NCBI GenBank assembly: GCA_002167365.1
Contig: NHCU01000056.1
Location: forward strand, 6,684-17,962
Reading direction: 5' to 3'
Length of the DNA: 11,279 bases
From: Betaproteobacteria bacterium TMED41
Lineage (GTDB): Bacteria > Pseudomonadota > Gammaproteobacteria > Burkholderiales > Burkholderiaceae_A
Shown here: positions 1 to 5,979 of the stretch, one piece after another
Layout: every line of letters begins with the position of its first letter
How positions within the stretch are numbered: the first letter of the stretch is position 1
Translations under genes and position numbers: made by a program
The notes under the pieces: generated by a model
Told to the model about the DNA's origin: nothing
What the model saw: only the letters and a program-made list of their open reading frames with translations
Database searches by the model: none

Positions 1-119
1 CCCTCAAGTTTCCCCAAAATAATATTGCCGCTATTCCGATTTTTACCTTCAATAATTTTATTCAGCCTCACCAGCGGAGTATTTCCGACAGTATTTATTA
101 ATCCATCAAACAAGTTCAT
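1..119 (-). CDS. cysM: Cysteine synthase B, N-terminal fragment (cut by window edge)
   Basis: Only the first 39 codons and two bases are in the window. The reverse strand reads MNLFDGLINTVGNTPLVRLN and continues to ILGKLEG at the edge. The VGNTPLVRL segment is the conserved N-terminal motif of the PLP-dependent cysteine synthase/beta-synthase family, and the LGKLEG ending resembles the CysM version (LEGNNPAGSVKDR) more than CysK. The enzyme makes cysteine from O-acetylserine and sulfide or thiosulfate in the cytoplasm. The PLP lysine and active site lie outside the window. The ATG at 119 has an AAGG-type ribosome site directly upstream and overlaps the oxyR 3' end by 14 nt, so the two are probably translated from one transcript. 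The family call is firm; CysM over CysK is likely but not certain from 40 residues. Confidence 0.85.
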   Translation of the reverse strand, partial: MNLFDGLINTVGNTPLVRLNKIIEGKNRNSGNIILGKLE

Positions 120-1047
120 TCCTTCTATTTATTTTTTCACAACCGGGTAATGGAACAGAAAAAATCAAATCATAAATTTTCTTGATGGCCTTCGTTCTAG
201 AAAAACTTTTCCTCCATACCAATGAGACTCTCCTTGATGGAATGGGGCTTTTAAACTCAATAAAGTTAACTTTTGTATTTTCCACATGAGACTGTAAAGA
301 CATTTTCGGTAAAACAGTTATTCCTAATCCAGAGGCAACCATGTGTCTGATTGTCTCAAGAGAACTACCCTCAAATGTTTTTTGAATACCAACTGAATTA
401 GAGGAAAACCTGGCAGATTCAGGACATACATCTAAAACTTGATCTCTAAAACAATGTCCCACGCCTAATAATAGCATTGTTTCATTTTTCAAATCCTCGG
501 CCGAGACTCTTTTGACTTTATTTAAATCATGATTTTCAGGAACTGCAACAACAAAAGACTCGTCATAAAGTGGTAAGACTTCGAAACCCCTTTGATCAAA
601 TGGTTCAGCCAGTATGGCCAAATCAAGGTTACCTTTTCGCAACTCATCAATGAGAAAAACTGTGTAGTTTTCAAATAATATTAATGGCATCTGTGGTGTG
701 GCGTTAATGATAGTTTTAACAATTCGTGGAAGTAAATATGGTCCAATGGTAAAAATCACTCCCAACCTAAGAGAGCCAATTAGATGATCCTTACCTTGAT
801 CAGCTATTAACTTTACCTTTGAGGCTTCATCAAGAACAAATTGAGCTTGATCGACTATCTTTTGACCAACATCTGTTAGAGAAATTTCAGAGGTACCTCT
901 TTCAAAAATTTGGGTTTTTAATTCTGATTCTAATTTTTTGATGCTCACTGATAGAGTAGGCTGACTTACAAAACACGCATCCGCAGCCCTGCCAAAATGC
1001 TTTTCCCTTGCAACAGCAACTATATATTTAAGCTCCGTAAGAGTCAT
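106..1047 (-). CDS. oxyR: Hydrogen peroxide-sensing LysR-type regulator OxyR
   Basis: This 313-residue LysR-type transcription regulator has an N-terminal winged helix-turn-helix (about residues 1-60, with SQPTLSVSIKKLE as recognition helix region) and a substrate-binding-like regulatory domain (about 90-300). Two cysteines in the motif GHCFRDQVLDVC fall at residues 199 and 208, the same numbers as the redox pair of E. coli OxyR. This is strong evidence for a peroxide sensor that forms a disulfide and activates defence genes. The length is close to the E. coli protein (305). The ATG at 1047 directly abuts the recG stop (TAA-ATG, no gap), and I see only a weak ribosome site inside recG, so translational coupling to recG is likely. 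The last 14 nt overlap cysM. No nearby tandem ATAG/CTAT OxyR operator was found. Confidence 0.96.
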   Translation of the reverse strand: MTLTELKYIVAVAREKHFGRAADACFVSQPTLSVSIKKLESELKTQIFERGTSEISLTDVGQKIVDQAQFVLDEASKVKLIADQGKDHLIGSLRLGVIFTIGPYLLPRIVKTIINATPQMPLILFENYTVFLIDELRKGNLDLAILAEPFDQRGFEVLPLYDESFVVAVPENHDLNKVKRVSAEDLKNETMLLLGVGHCFRDQVLDVCPESARFSSNSVGIQKTFEGSSLETIRHMVASGLGITVLPKMSLQSHVENTKVNFIEFKSPIPSRRVSLVWRKSFSRTKAIKKIYDLIFSVPLPGCEKINRRNELV

Positions 1048-3108
1048 TTAAGTTCCAATAAAAAAAGACGAAAAATCGTGTGACCATCTTTTTAAGAGTT
1101 CTTTTAAATTTTTTTTAAAAACGTTAGGACTTTTTACTTTTTTTGAATTTGTAAGTATTAGACTAAACTCTTGTGAAAACTTTGTGGCAACTTCAACTAA
1201 TCTAATATCATCAACCAAATTACTATACTTCAAACTAGGTTCTCCTGACTGCTTTATTCCCAATATTTCACCGGGACCTCTAAGTTCTAAATCCTTTTTT
1301 GCGACTTCAAATCCGTCGTTAGTTGAATATAAAATTTTCATCCTTTCTTTTGCTAAATCATTTAATTGATTATTGAACATTAATACACAAAGTGACGAAT
1401 CACCACCTCTTCCAACCCTTCCCCTTAATTGGTGAAGCTGTGCAAGCCCGAATCGTTCTGCATTTTCAATAATAATCAGACCAGCATTTGGAACATTAAT
1501 TCCTACTTCAATCACGGTTGTTGCTAACAAAATTTTTGCTGAACCGTTTGCAAACTCGTTCATGGAATCGGATTTCTCTTGTTTGGTCTGCTTACCATGA
1601 ACAAGAACTAGCTCTTTTTTAAAAATTGGTTTTAACCATTGCTCAGTCGCTTTCAATGCTGATAGTGCTCTATTTGCATCTTTTGGCTCATCAATCATCG
1701 GGCAAACCCAAAAAACTTGCCCACCATTTCTAATAAAAATTCTAATTCGACTACATATTTCATCTCTTCTCTCTGATGATACCAAGCGAGTTTTTACTGG
1801 TTTACGATTTTTTGGTAACTCATCAATTGTTGAAACGTCTAAGTCAGCCAAAAACGTCATTGCTAGACTTCTTGGAATTGGCGTCGCCGACATCCCAAGT
1901 AAATGACCTCCTGATTTACGAAGAGCTAACCTTTGAGAAACACCAAATCGATGTTGTTCATCAATAATTGACAAACCTAATTCACTAAATTTGACTCCCT
2001 CTTGAATCAATGCTTGAGTTCCAACTATCAGATTGACCCTACCTTCTTTTAAATCAAGCAAATTATTATTTCTGTTTTTATCAGATTGTCCGCCTTTGAA
2101 AAACAAACTTTTTACCCCGAAGGGTTTGAGCCAATCATTAAGCTGAGAAAATAACTGTTTTGCCAAGAGTTCCGTTGGAGCCATTACCACTGCTTGTTTT
2201 TTGGACCCTATCGTTGCGGCAATTGCCAATCCTGCGATAATAGTTTTACCTGAGCCAACATCGCCTTGGATTAACCTATTAGTTGGAACGGATTGCTTCA
2301 GGTCACAAAAAACTTCTTTCCATACTTTTTTTTGTGAATTAGTCAATTCAAAGGGTAATGTTTTAAGAACTTTATTGACCATCTTTTTTTGATCGAGCAA
2401 CATTGGAGCTGAAAATTTAGAGGTCATCTCTCTGGCATATAGTAATGCGATTTGTTGGGCCATGAGTTCATCAAGTTTTATTCTGTCCCATGCGGGACCT
2501 TTTTTCGATAATAATTCTTTCAGGACACCAGATTTATTAGCATCGGATGGTGGTTTATGAATACATTGCAAGGCTTTATCCAAAGAAAAACAGTTTAACT
2601 CCTCCAAAATATATTTGGGCAACCATTCCTCAGGACAAAATTCAGAAATAGATTTTTCAACCCAACGTCTAATTAAATTTTGACTTACGCCTTTGATGGT
2701 CGAATAAATTGGTAGGAGAGGTTGTTTGAGTAACTCACCTTTATCGAGCCACCCCATCTTAATTCTAGGATGTATAAATTCAAAACCTTTATTTGTGATT
2801 CTTGGTTGTCCAATGATCCGTATTTGGCTTCCTGTGGTCAATGTGTTTACGAGATTCTGTCTAAAATAAATAAACCTTAGGGTAGCCTGTCCAGAAGAAT
2901 CTGCAATTTCCACTATCAACATTTTTCTAGGTACAAAGGAAATTTTTTTTGATAAAATTTCAACCTGGCAATGACACGCGACAGTCGAATCTAGAGCGCA
3001 AAGGTCAACTACATTCGACTCATCTTCATATCGGATAGGAAAATATAGAAGAAGATCAGACCATTTCCCTACGCCTAGTTTTTGAATACCTTTTGGAAAT
3101 AGTAGCAA
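1048..3108 (-). CDS. recG: ATP-dependent DNA helicase RecG
   Basis: RecG is a superfamily 2 helicase that remodels stalled replication forks and branch-migrates Holliday junctions. The 686 residues match the family length (E. coli 693). An N-terminal wedge/OB domain (about 25-130, starting with FPIRYEDE) precedes the motor. Walker A is GDVGSGKT (282-289), the DEAH-type box is DEQH (383-386), motif III is SAT (407-409), and motif VI is QLRGRVGR (560-567). The RecG-typical DGFEVAKKDLELRGPGEILG stretch starts at residue 598. The start is probably TTG at 3108, 11 nt after the ridA stop, because a TGA lies two codons upstream in frame and no ATG is available nearby. No clear ribosome site is visible. 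The segment before the wedge domain is about 15-20 residues shorter than in E. coli and lacks the GVG-type helical motif. The operon places it between ridA and oxyR. Confidence 0.96.
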   Translation of the reverse strand: MLLFPKGIQKLGVGKWSDLLLYFPIRYEDESNVVDLCALDSTVACHCQVEILSKKISFVPRKMLIVEIADSSGQATLRFIYFRQNLVNTLTTGSQIRIIGQPRITNKGFEFIHPRIKMGWLDKGELLKQPLLPIYSTIKGVSQNLIRRWVEKSISEFCPEEWLPKYILEELNCFSLDKALQCIHKPPSDANKSGVLKELLSKKGPAWDRIKLDELMAQQIALLYAREMTSKFSAPMLLDQKKMVNKVLKTLPFELTNSQKKVWKEVFCDLKQSVPTNRLIQGDVGSGKTIIAGLAIAATIGSKKQAVVMAPTELLAKQLFSQLNDWLKPFGVKSLFFKGGQSDKNRNNNLLDLKEGRVNLIVGTQALIQEGVKFSELGLSIIDEQHRFGVSQRLALRKSGGHLLGMSATPIPRSLAMTFLADLDVSTIDELPKNRKPVKTRLVSSERRDEICSRIRIFIRNGGQVFWVCPMIDEPKDANRALSALKATEQWLKPIFKKELVLVHGKQTKQEKSDSMNEFANGSAKILLATTVIEVGINVPNAGLIIIENAERFGLAQLHQLRGRVGRGGDSSLCVLMFNNQLNDLAKERMKILYSTNDGFEVAKKDLELRGPGEILGIKQSGEPSLKYSNLVDDIRLVEVATKFSQEFSLILTNSKKVKSPNVFKKNLKELLKRWSHDFSSFFIGT

Positions 3109-3119
3109 TTTTCAACTTA

Positions 3120-3530
3120 TTAACTTTTAGTTAAAACCATGATTGCTTCTCCTTCAAACATGCAACCTTTGGGTAAACTGCTTACTCCGACTGCTGCTCT
3201 TGCAGGATAAGGATCAGAAAAATACTTCCTCATTATTTCATTTACCAGTGGGAAATATGTCAAATCAGTTAAATACAAATTTAACTTTACGACATCTTCT
3301 AATGTTCCTCCTGCTGCCTCAGCTACTGAGGACAAATTTTTAAAAACTTGATGAATCTGTGTGTCAACACCATCCTCTGTATTTTCACCGACCAACATCA
3401 TGGTTTTTGGATCCAATGGTATCTGACCAGATAGGAAAATCATATCTCCAACTTTTACCGCCTGGGAGTACGTGCCAATTGCATCTGGCGCATTATCCGT
3501 AAAAATATATTCCCTATTTCTTTTTTTCAT
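3120..3530 (-). CDS. ridA: RidA family 2-iminobutanoate/2-iminopropanoate deaminase
   Basis: This is a small cytoplasmic RidA/YjgF/YER057c/UK114 protein of 136 residues, slightly longer than the usual 126-130 because of extra N-terminal residues. RidA trimers hydrolyse reactive enamine/imine intermediates released by PLP enzymes such as threonine dehydratase, protecting other PLP enzymes. Family signatures are visible: AIGTYSQAV near residue 17, FLSGQIPLDP near 32, the substrate-binding arginine in YPARAAV (R111), and the acidic residue in GEAI (E128). The ATG at 3530 is supported by a GGAG ribosome site with 8-nt spacing. It is the first gene of the ridA-recG-oxyR-cysM unit, and recG starts 11 nt after its stop. 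A link between RidA and the downstream PLP enzyme CysM is suggestive but only inference. Confidence 0.94.
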   Translation of the reverse strand: MKKRNREYIFTDNAPDAIGTYSQAVKVGDMIFLSGQIPLDPKTMMLVGENTEDGVDTQIHQVFKNLSSVAEAAGGTLEDVVKLNLYLTDLTYFPLVNEIMRKYFSDPYPARAAVGVSSLPKGCMFEGEAIMVLTKS

Positions 3531-3569
3531 AAGGCTTTCTCCAGTTGTAGATATTTAAACAAGACTATT

Positions 3570-3613
3570 TAATGTATTCGATTTTTTTGATAGATTTGCT
3601 GTTGAATACATTA
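3570..3613. repeat. 10-bp perfect inverted repeat upstream of ridA
   Basis: TAATGTATTC (3570-3579) pairs with GAATACATTA (3604-3613) across a 24-nt spacer, about 40 bp upstream of the ridA start. On the plus strand the right arm is followed by eight T residues (3614-3621), so it resembles a weak terminator facing right, but no plus-strand gene ends here. It could instead be an operator in the ridA leader. Function is unknown. Confidence 0.4.
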
Positions 3614-3810
3614 TTTTTTTTAATGAAAAATGAACTTTGATAGATTAACCTTTAAAAGTAGGGTTTGCTGTTTCGTTTAAGTTACTATTCATTTAAATCC
3701 AATAGGATATGTTTTTAAAAAATTAAAAATTGCATTAATTTTTTTTATTTATTTTTTAACTTCACAGCATGGAAGTCAAATTTTTTCAACTCATCTTTGA
3801 TTAAGTTAGA

Positions 3811-3837
3811 CTTATAATTTTTTACAATAACAGTCAA
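3811..3837 (-). promoter_or_regulatory. Candidate sigma-70 promoter for ridA-recG-oxyR-cysM
   Basis: On the minus strand a TTGACT -35 element (3832-3837) is followed after 15 nt by TATAAG (3811-3816). Each hexamer matches five of six consensus bases, but the spacer is short. It would give a ridA leader of roughly 270 nt. In such AT-rich sequence the call is tentative. A second TTGACT (3774-3779) has no good -10 partner. Confidence 0.3.
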
Positions 3838-3910
3838 GCAATTACCAGTTTAGTCTATTTTGACATTATCAATATTTTTTAATTAAATAACTTTAGATAG
3901 AATAGAGCAT

Positions 3911-3934
3911 AAAAAAAGGGGGAAAAATCCCCCT
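3911..3934 (-). terminator. Rho-independent terminator after fliS
   Basis: Read on the minus strand this is a 7-bp stem AGGGGGA / TCCCCCT with a TTTT loop, followed directly by a run of T residues (3916 down to 3911). It lies about 25 nt downstream of the fliS stop codon and is the strongest terminator in the window. It should separate the flagellar transcripts from the ridA operon. Confidence 0.93.
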
Positions 3935-3958
3935 AATATTTAAAATTACTATTTAACT

Positions 3959-4396
3959 TTAATTGGTTATAGCTTGCGGCTTTAGGCTTTTTGGAGCTTT
4001 TTCTGAGGACATTAAACCCGGAACAGCTTTCCATGCGCTTCTGATTTCTTCCATCAGACCATGGATCTCTTTCAAGGCAGATAAATCATTGTGAGCATTA
4101 ACGTGAAACAAACGTCTAACAACATAACTGTACAATTCGTTTAAATTTGTTGCGATATCCCCGCCCTCGTCAAAATCCAGTGCATTTTGAAGACCTAGAA
4201 CTATTTTGCTAGCTCTTGCCAAACTTTTTGATTTCGCTGCTATTTCACCTCGTTTGATTTGACCTTCAGCTGATTTTAAACTCTCAACTAGCCCATCAAA
4301 GAGCATTTGGATTAACTGTACGTTATCAGCTGAATTGACACCGGAAACGACTTTTACTTCTCCGTAGCTTTCAATGGCTTTTTGACGTGCCCTCAT
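3959..4396 (-). CDS. fliS: Flagellar export chaperone FliS
   Basis: FliS is a small helical cytoplasmic chaperone that binds the C-terminus of flagellin, prevents premature polymerisation and delivers it to the export gate (FlhA). The 145 residues fit the family. Typical features are LIQMLFDGLVESLKSAEGQI (about 28-47), a central ALDFDEGGDIATNLNELYSY segment (about 72-91) matching the family's GGEIAxNLxxLYxY core, and a late helix ending in SAWKAVPGL. The ATG at 4396 has an AAGGAG ribosome site 9 nt upstream. A sigma-28-like promoter at 4445-4471 and the strong terminator at 3911-3934 suggest it can be transcribed on its own as a late gene. Oddly, the usual neighbours fliD and fliC are absent here. 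Confidence 0.92.
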   Translation of the reverse strand: MRARQKAIESYGEVKVVSGVNSADNVQLIQMLFDGLVESLKSAEGQIKRGEIAAKSKSLARASKIVLGLQNALDFDEGGDIATNLNELYSYVVRRLFHVNAHNDLSALKEIHGLMEEIRSAWKAVPGLMSSEKAPKSLKPQAITN

Positions 4397-4444
4397 GGCT
4401 TCATGCTCCTTCGAAAAATTAAAAACTAATTACAGATATTTTTA

Positions 4445-4471
4445 TAATCGGTTACTAATCAAATTACTTTA
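4445..4471 (-). promoter_or_regulatory. Sigma-28 (FliA) promoter for fliS
   Basis: On the minus strand TAAAGTAA (4464-4471) and ACCGATTA (4445-4452) are separated by exactly 11 nt. The enteric sigma-28 consensus is TAAAGTTT, 11 nt, GCCGATAA, so each half matches six of eight positions. The site lies entirely within the gap before fliS, with an expected leader of about 40 nt. An AT-rich palindrome lies just upstream of the -35 and might act as an UP element. Confidence 0.8.
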
Positions 4472-4487
4472 ATTATAAATTATAATT

Positions 4488-5282
4488 TTACGAAACCGGC
4501 TCTGGAACAGCGGCTTCAGCTACTTTCTCACCCTTAGATTTTGATGTATTCACTTTGTTGTTTTCTTCCACATCTTCATCGGAAGCTTTAGTGTTTGAGG
4601 ATGGTGGCCCCTCAACATTATTTGATAATGCAGGAATTTCTGGAGTTTCATCTAATCCTTCGGGGTTTTCCTCAGATAAACTTACATCCTCTTTTCTTAA
4701 AGTTTCTTCCTCGCTGACAGGCATTAAAGTGTTTGACATTGGATTTTTTATTTCTATCTCACAATCAGAAAACATTTCATCTATTACCAAATCTAATCTC
4801 TCTCTAAGTCTCTCAGCCTCATCAGTTTCATTTCTAGCCCATTCAATACCGACTTGATAAACCGCGCTAGCATAATTTTGAGGTATCCACGATTCAATCG
4901 TTCCGCGAAGCATAGAAACAACCATTCCATTTGCAGGTAGATGCTTGAAGCTTTCTTGATGTCCATCAAGCAAACCTTCATCAAATATTGCTTCAATGTG
5001 TTTTTGAAGAACAATACGATATCTAGGTCTCATCTCATCAAGAGCCTCTTTGTCCCAACCTTCTACTGGTTTACCACTCATTGCTTCCCAAAGAACCATC
5101 CCTGTTAATCCCTCAAACATTGAGGGTGTCTCAACACCACTGATTGATGGCGATGGAGCAACAACTGTATTTAATAATGTTGTTATTTTTTCAACAGAAT
5201 TCAATCTATCGATAGTGTAAATCACCATGACCAATAACGCTGCGCTAAAAAATAAAAGAACAAAAAGTAATAGAGTCGCCAT
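4488..5282 (-). CDS. Unknown single-pass membrane protein in the FliA regulon
   Basis: I do not recognise this 264-residue protein. It has one hydrophobic N-terminal segment (about residues 2-24) that should anchor it in the inner membrane. A predicted folded, mostly helical region follows (about 50-180), with landmarks FEGLTGMVLWEAMSGK, DEMRPRYRIVLQKHIEAIF and PQNYASAVYQVGIEW. The tail (about 188-264) is acidic, rich in Ser, Glu, Pro and Asn, and probably disordered. No enzyme motif, OmpA-like peptidoglycan-binding or MotB plug signature is evident. The ATG at 5282 has an AAGGAG ribosome site with 6-nt spacing. A sigma-28-like promoter lies 28 nt or more upstream, and fliS follows. I infer a motility-associated role, such as a motor, stator or polar accessory protein, but this is unproven. 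A membrane scaffold with no catalytic activity is equally possible. Confidence 0.85.
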   Translation of the reverse strand: MATLLLFVLLFFSAALLVMVIYTIDRLNSVEKITTLLNTVVAPSPSISGVETPSMFEGLTGMVLWEAMSGKPVEGWDKEALDEMRPRYRIVLQKHIEAIFDEGLLDGHQESFKHLPANGMVVSMLRGTIESWIPQNYASAVYQVGIEWARNETDEAERLRERLDLVIDEMFSDCEIEIKNPMSNTLMPVSEEETLRKEDVSLSEENPEGLDETPEIPALSNNVEGPPSSNTKASDEDVEENNKVNTSKSKGEKVAEAAVPEPVS

Positions 5283-5309
5283 ACTTAACTCCTTAATAAG
5301 TTATAAGTT

Positions 5310-5336
5310 CAATCGTCAAACCTTTGTGGTTCTTTA
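5310..5336 (-). promoter_or_regulatory. Putative sigma-28 (FliA) promoter for the 264-codon membrane protein gene
   Basis: On the minus strand TAAAGAAC (5329-5336) and GACGATTG (5310-5317) are separated by 11 nt. It is weaker than the fliS site against the enteric consensus (five of eight in each half). However, it shares the same core, TAAAG then 16 nt then CGATT, with identical spacing, and lies in the same position before its gene. The agreement between the two sites raises confidence in both. Confidence 0.65.
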
Positions 5337-5374
5337 ATTATTTCTAAACTTGGATTTGACAGTAAAAAATAACT

Positions 5375-5899
5375 TCAATCATTATCCTCTTCAACTTCAT
5401 CAGCTTCTGTAAATGGATCTCCCTCCGCCTCTAGCTCGTCTCTTAAAAATTGAAGAGCCATGATTTTATTATCCAAATTCAAATCATATGAAACTTGATT
5501 ACAGATTACTTGAGCTCTTCTGATAGCAGTCTTCGCATCTATTTCAACATTTTGGTATTTTCCACCAAGTTCAAAAATATCTTTTGCAAGATCTTCAGGC
5601 AAATATCCAGAAATTTCCCCATTAACAGTCTTAATTCTTGGATAAGGTGACGCCTCAGGTGGTTTTGGTTTTGGTTGATCTTTTGCAATAGCAACTAGAC
5701 ACATTTCTGAATAAGCGGCAAACTTTTCTGCGCCGTCGATAAAAATCTTATCCACACAGGCCCTAGCACGCAAACCAATTCTTAATCGAAAACCAGCCTC
5801 TTGCTTGGAATCACCTTTAAGGTTAACGGCTTTTTGGTAATCAGCCTTTGATGATTTTTGTTCTTCAAGAACTTTTCTACTGGGTCCCCCAAATATCAT
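5375..5899 (-). CDS. Unknown hydrophilic cytoplasmic protein next to fliA
   Basis: I do not recognise this gene. A TTG at 5911 would extend it by four codons, but the ATG at 5899 is the better start. A GGAG ribosome site sits 6 nt before it, overlapping the would-be TTG extension. The 174-residue product has no signal peptide or membrane segment. A basic, helical N-terminal half (about 1-75, with FGGPSRKVLEEQ and FRLRIGLRARACVDKIFIDG) is followed by a proline/lysine-rich linker (74-88, KDQPKPKPPEASPYP). A second helical part (about 100-156, with EDLAKDIFELGGKYQNVEID) leads into a strongly acidic C-terminus. It lies 80 nt downstream of fliA and 92 nt upstream of the membrane protein gene, so a flagellar or chemotaxis-linked role is inferred from position only. 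It does not show CheY or CheZ signatures. Confidence 0.8.
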   Translation of the reverse strand: MIFGGPSRKVLEEQKSSKADYQKAVNLKGDSKQEAGFRLRIGLRARACVDKIFIDGAEKFAAYSEMCLVAIAKDQPKPKPPEASPYPRIKTVNGEISGYLPEDLAKDIFELGGKYQNVEIDAKTAIRRAQVICNQVSYDLNLDNKIMALQFLRDELEAEGDPFTEADEVEEDND

Positions 5900-5909
5900 C
5901 ACTATCTCC

Positions 5910-5970
5910 ACAACACATATAATAAATTACATAACTATAATACCAACTATTCATAATTGATATGTGTTGT
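5910..5970. repeat. 11-bp perfect inverted repeat flanking the 174-codon gene promoter region
   Basis: ACAACACATAT (5910-5920) and ATATGTGTTGT (5960-5970) are exact reverse complements, with arm starts exactly 50 bp apart and a 39-nt spacer. The arm near the gene directly abuts the GGAG ribosome site, and the other lies just after the fliA stop. No T-run follows, so it is not an intrinsic terminator. It may be a pair of operator half-sites about five helical turns apart, or an RNA hairpin beside the ribosome site on read-through transcripts. Confidence 0.6.
5919..5946 (-). promoter_or_regulatory. Candidate sigma-70 promoter for the 174-codon gene
   Basis: On the minus strand TTGGTA (5941-5946) and TATTAT (5919-5924) are separated by 16 nt, matching four and five of six consensus bases. 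It lies between the arms of the inverted repeat, with the -10 touching the gene-proximal arm. No sigma-28 or sigma-54 motif was found in this gap. The AT-rich context keeps the call tentative. Confidence 0.35.
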
Positions 5971-5979
5971 TAATATTAC

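Larger units (their letters stand above)
3531..3958. other. AT-rich intergenic region between fliS and the ridA operon
   Basis: This 428-nt stretch holds no credible protein-coding or RNA gene. It contains the fliS terminator at one end, a weak sigma-70-like promoter candidate for the ridA operon (3811-3837), and a 10-bp perfect inverted repeat (3570-3579/3604-3613). It also has two copies of TTTGATAGATT 50 bp apart (3586-3596 and 3636-3646) and two copies of TTTGCTGTT (3595-3603 and 3664-3672). Base composition is extremely AT-rich, with many A and T runs, so short repeats may arise by chance. Confidence 0.7.

Noticed and set aside
3680..3710. CTATT...AATAG as an OxyR operator before ridA
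   Set aside because: The half-site spacing (13 nt between CTAT and ATAG) does not fit the OxyR pattern of four tetrads spaced by 7 nt.
3860..3888. Plus-strand TTGACA followed after 17 nt by TTAAAT
   Set aside because: The -35 is perfect but the -10 matches only four of six bases, and no plus-strand gene or RNA lies downstream. Chance is likely in this AT-rich gap.
4394..4403. Three-codon upstream reading frame (ATG AAG CCA TGA) overlapping the fliS start
   Set aside because: The ribosome site AAGGAG is only one base from that ATG and properly spaced for the fliS ATG, so it is probably coincidental.
4793..5014. A 73-codon minus-strand frame inside the 264-codon membrane protein gene
   Set aside because: It is an out-of-frame shadow of the longer gene, which has the ribosome site, membrane helix and promoter.
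5375..5899. The 174-codon gene as a divergent cheZ
   Set aside because: Position fits, but the conserved CheZ C-terminal CheY-binding DDLLxSLGF type motif is absent.
5900..5911. TTG start at 5911 for the 174-codon gene
   Set aside because: The GGAG ribosome site overlaps this extension and is correctly spaced for the ATG at 5899.
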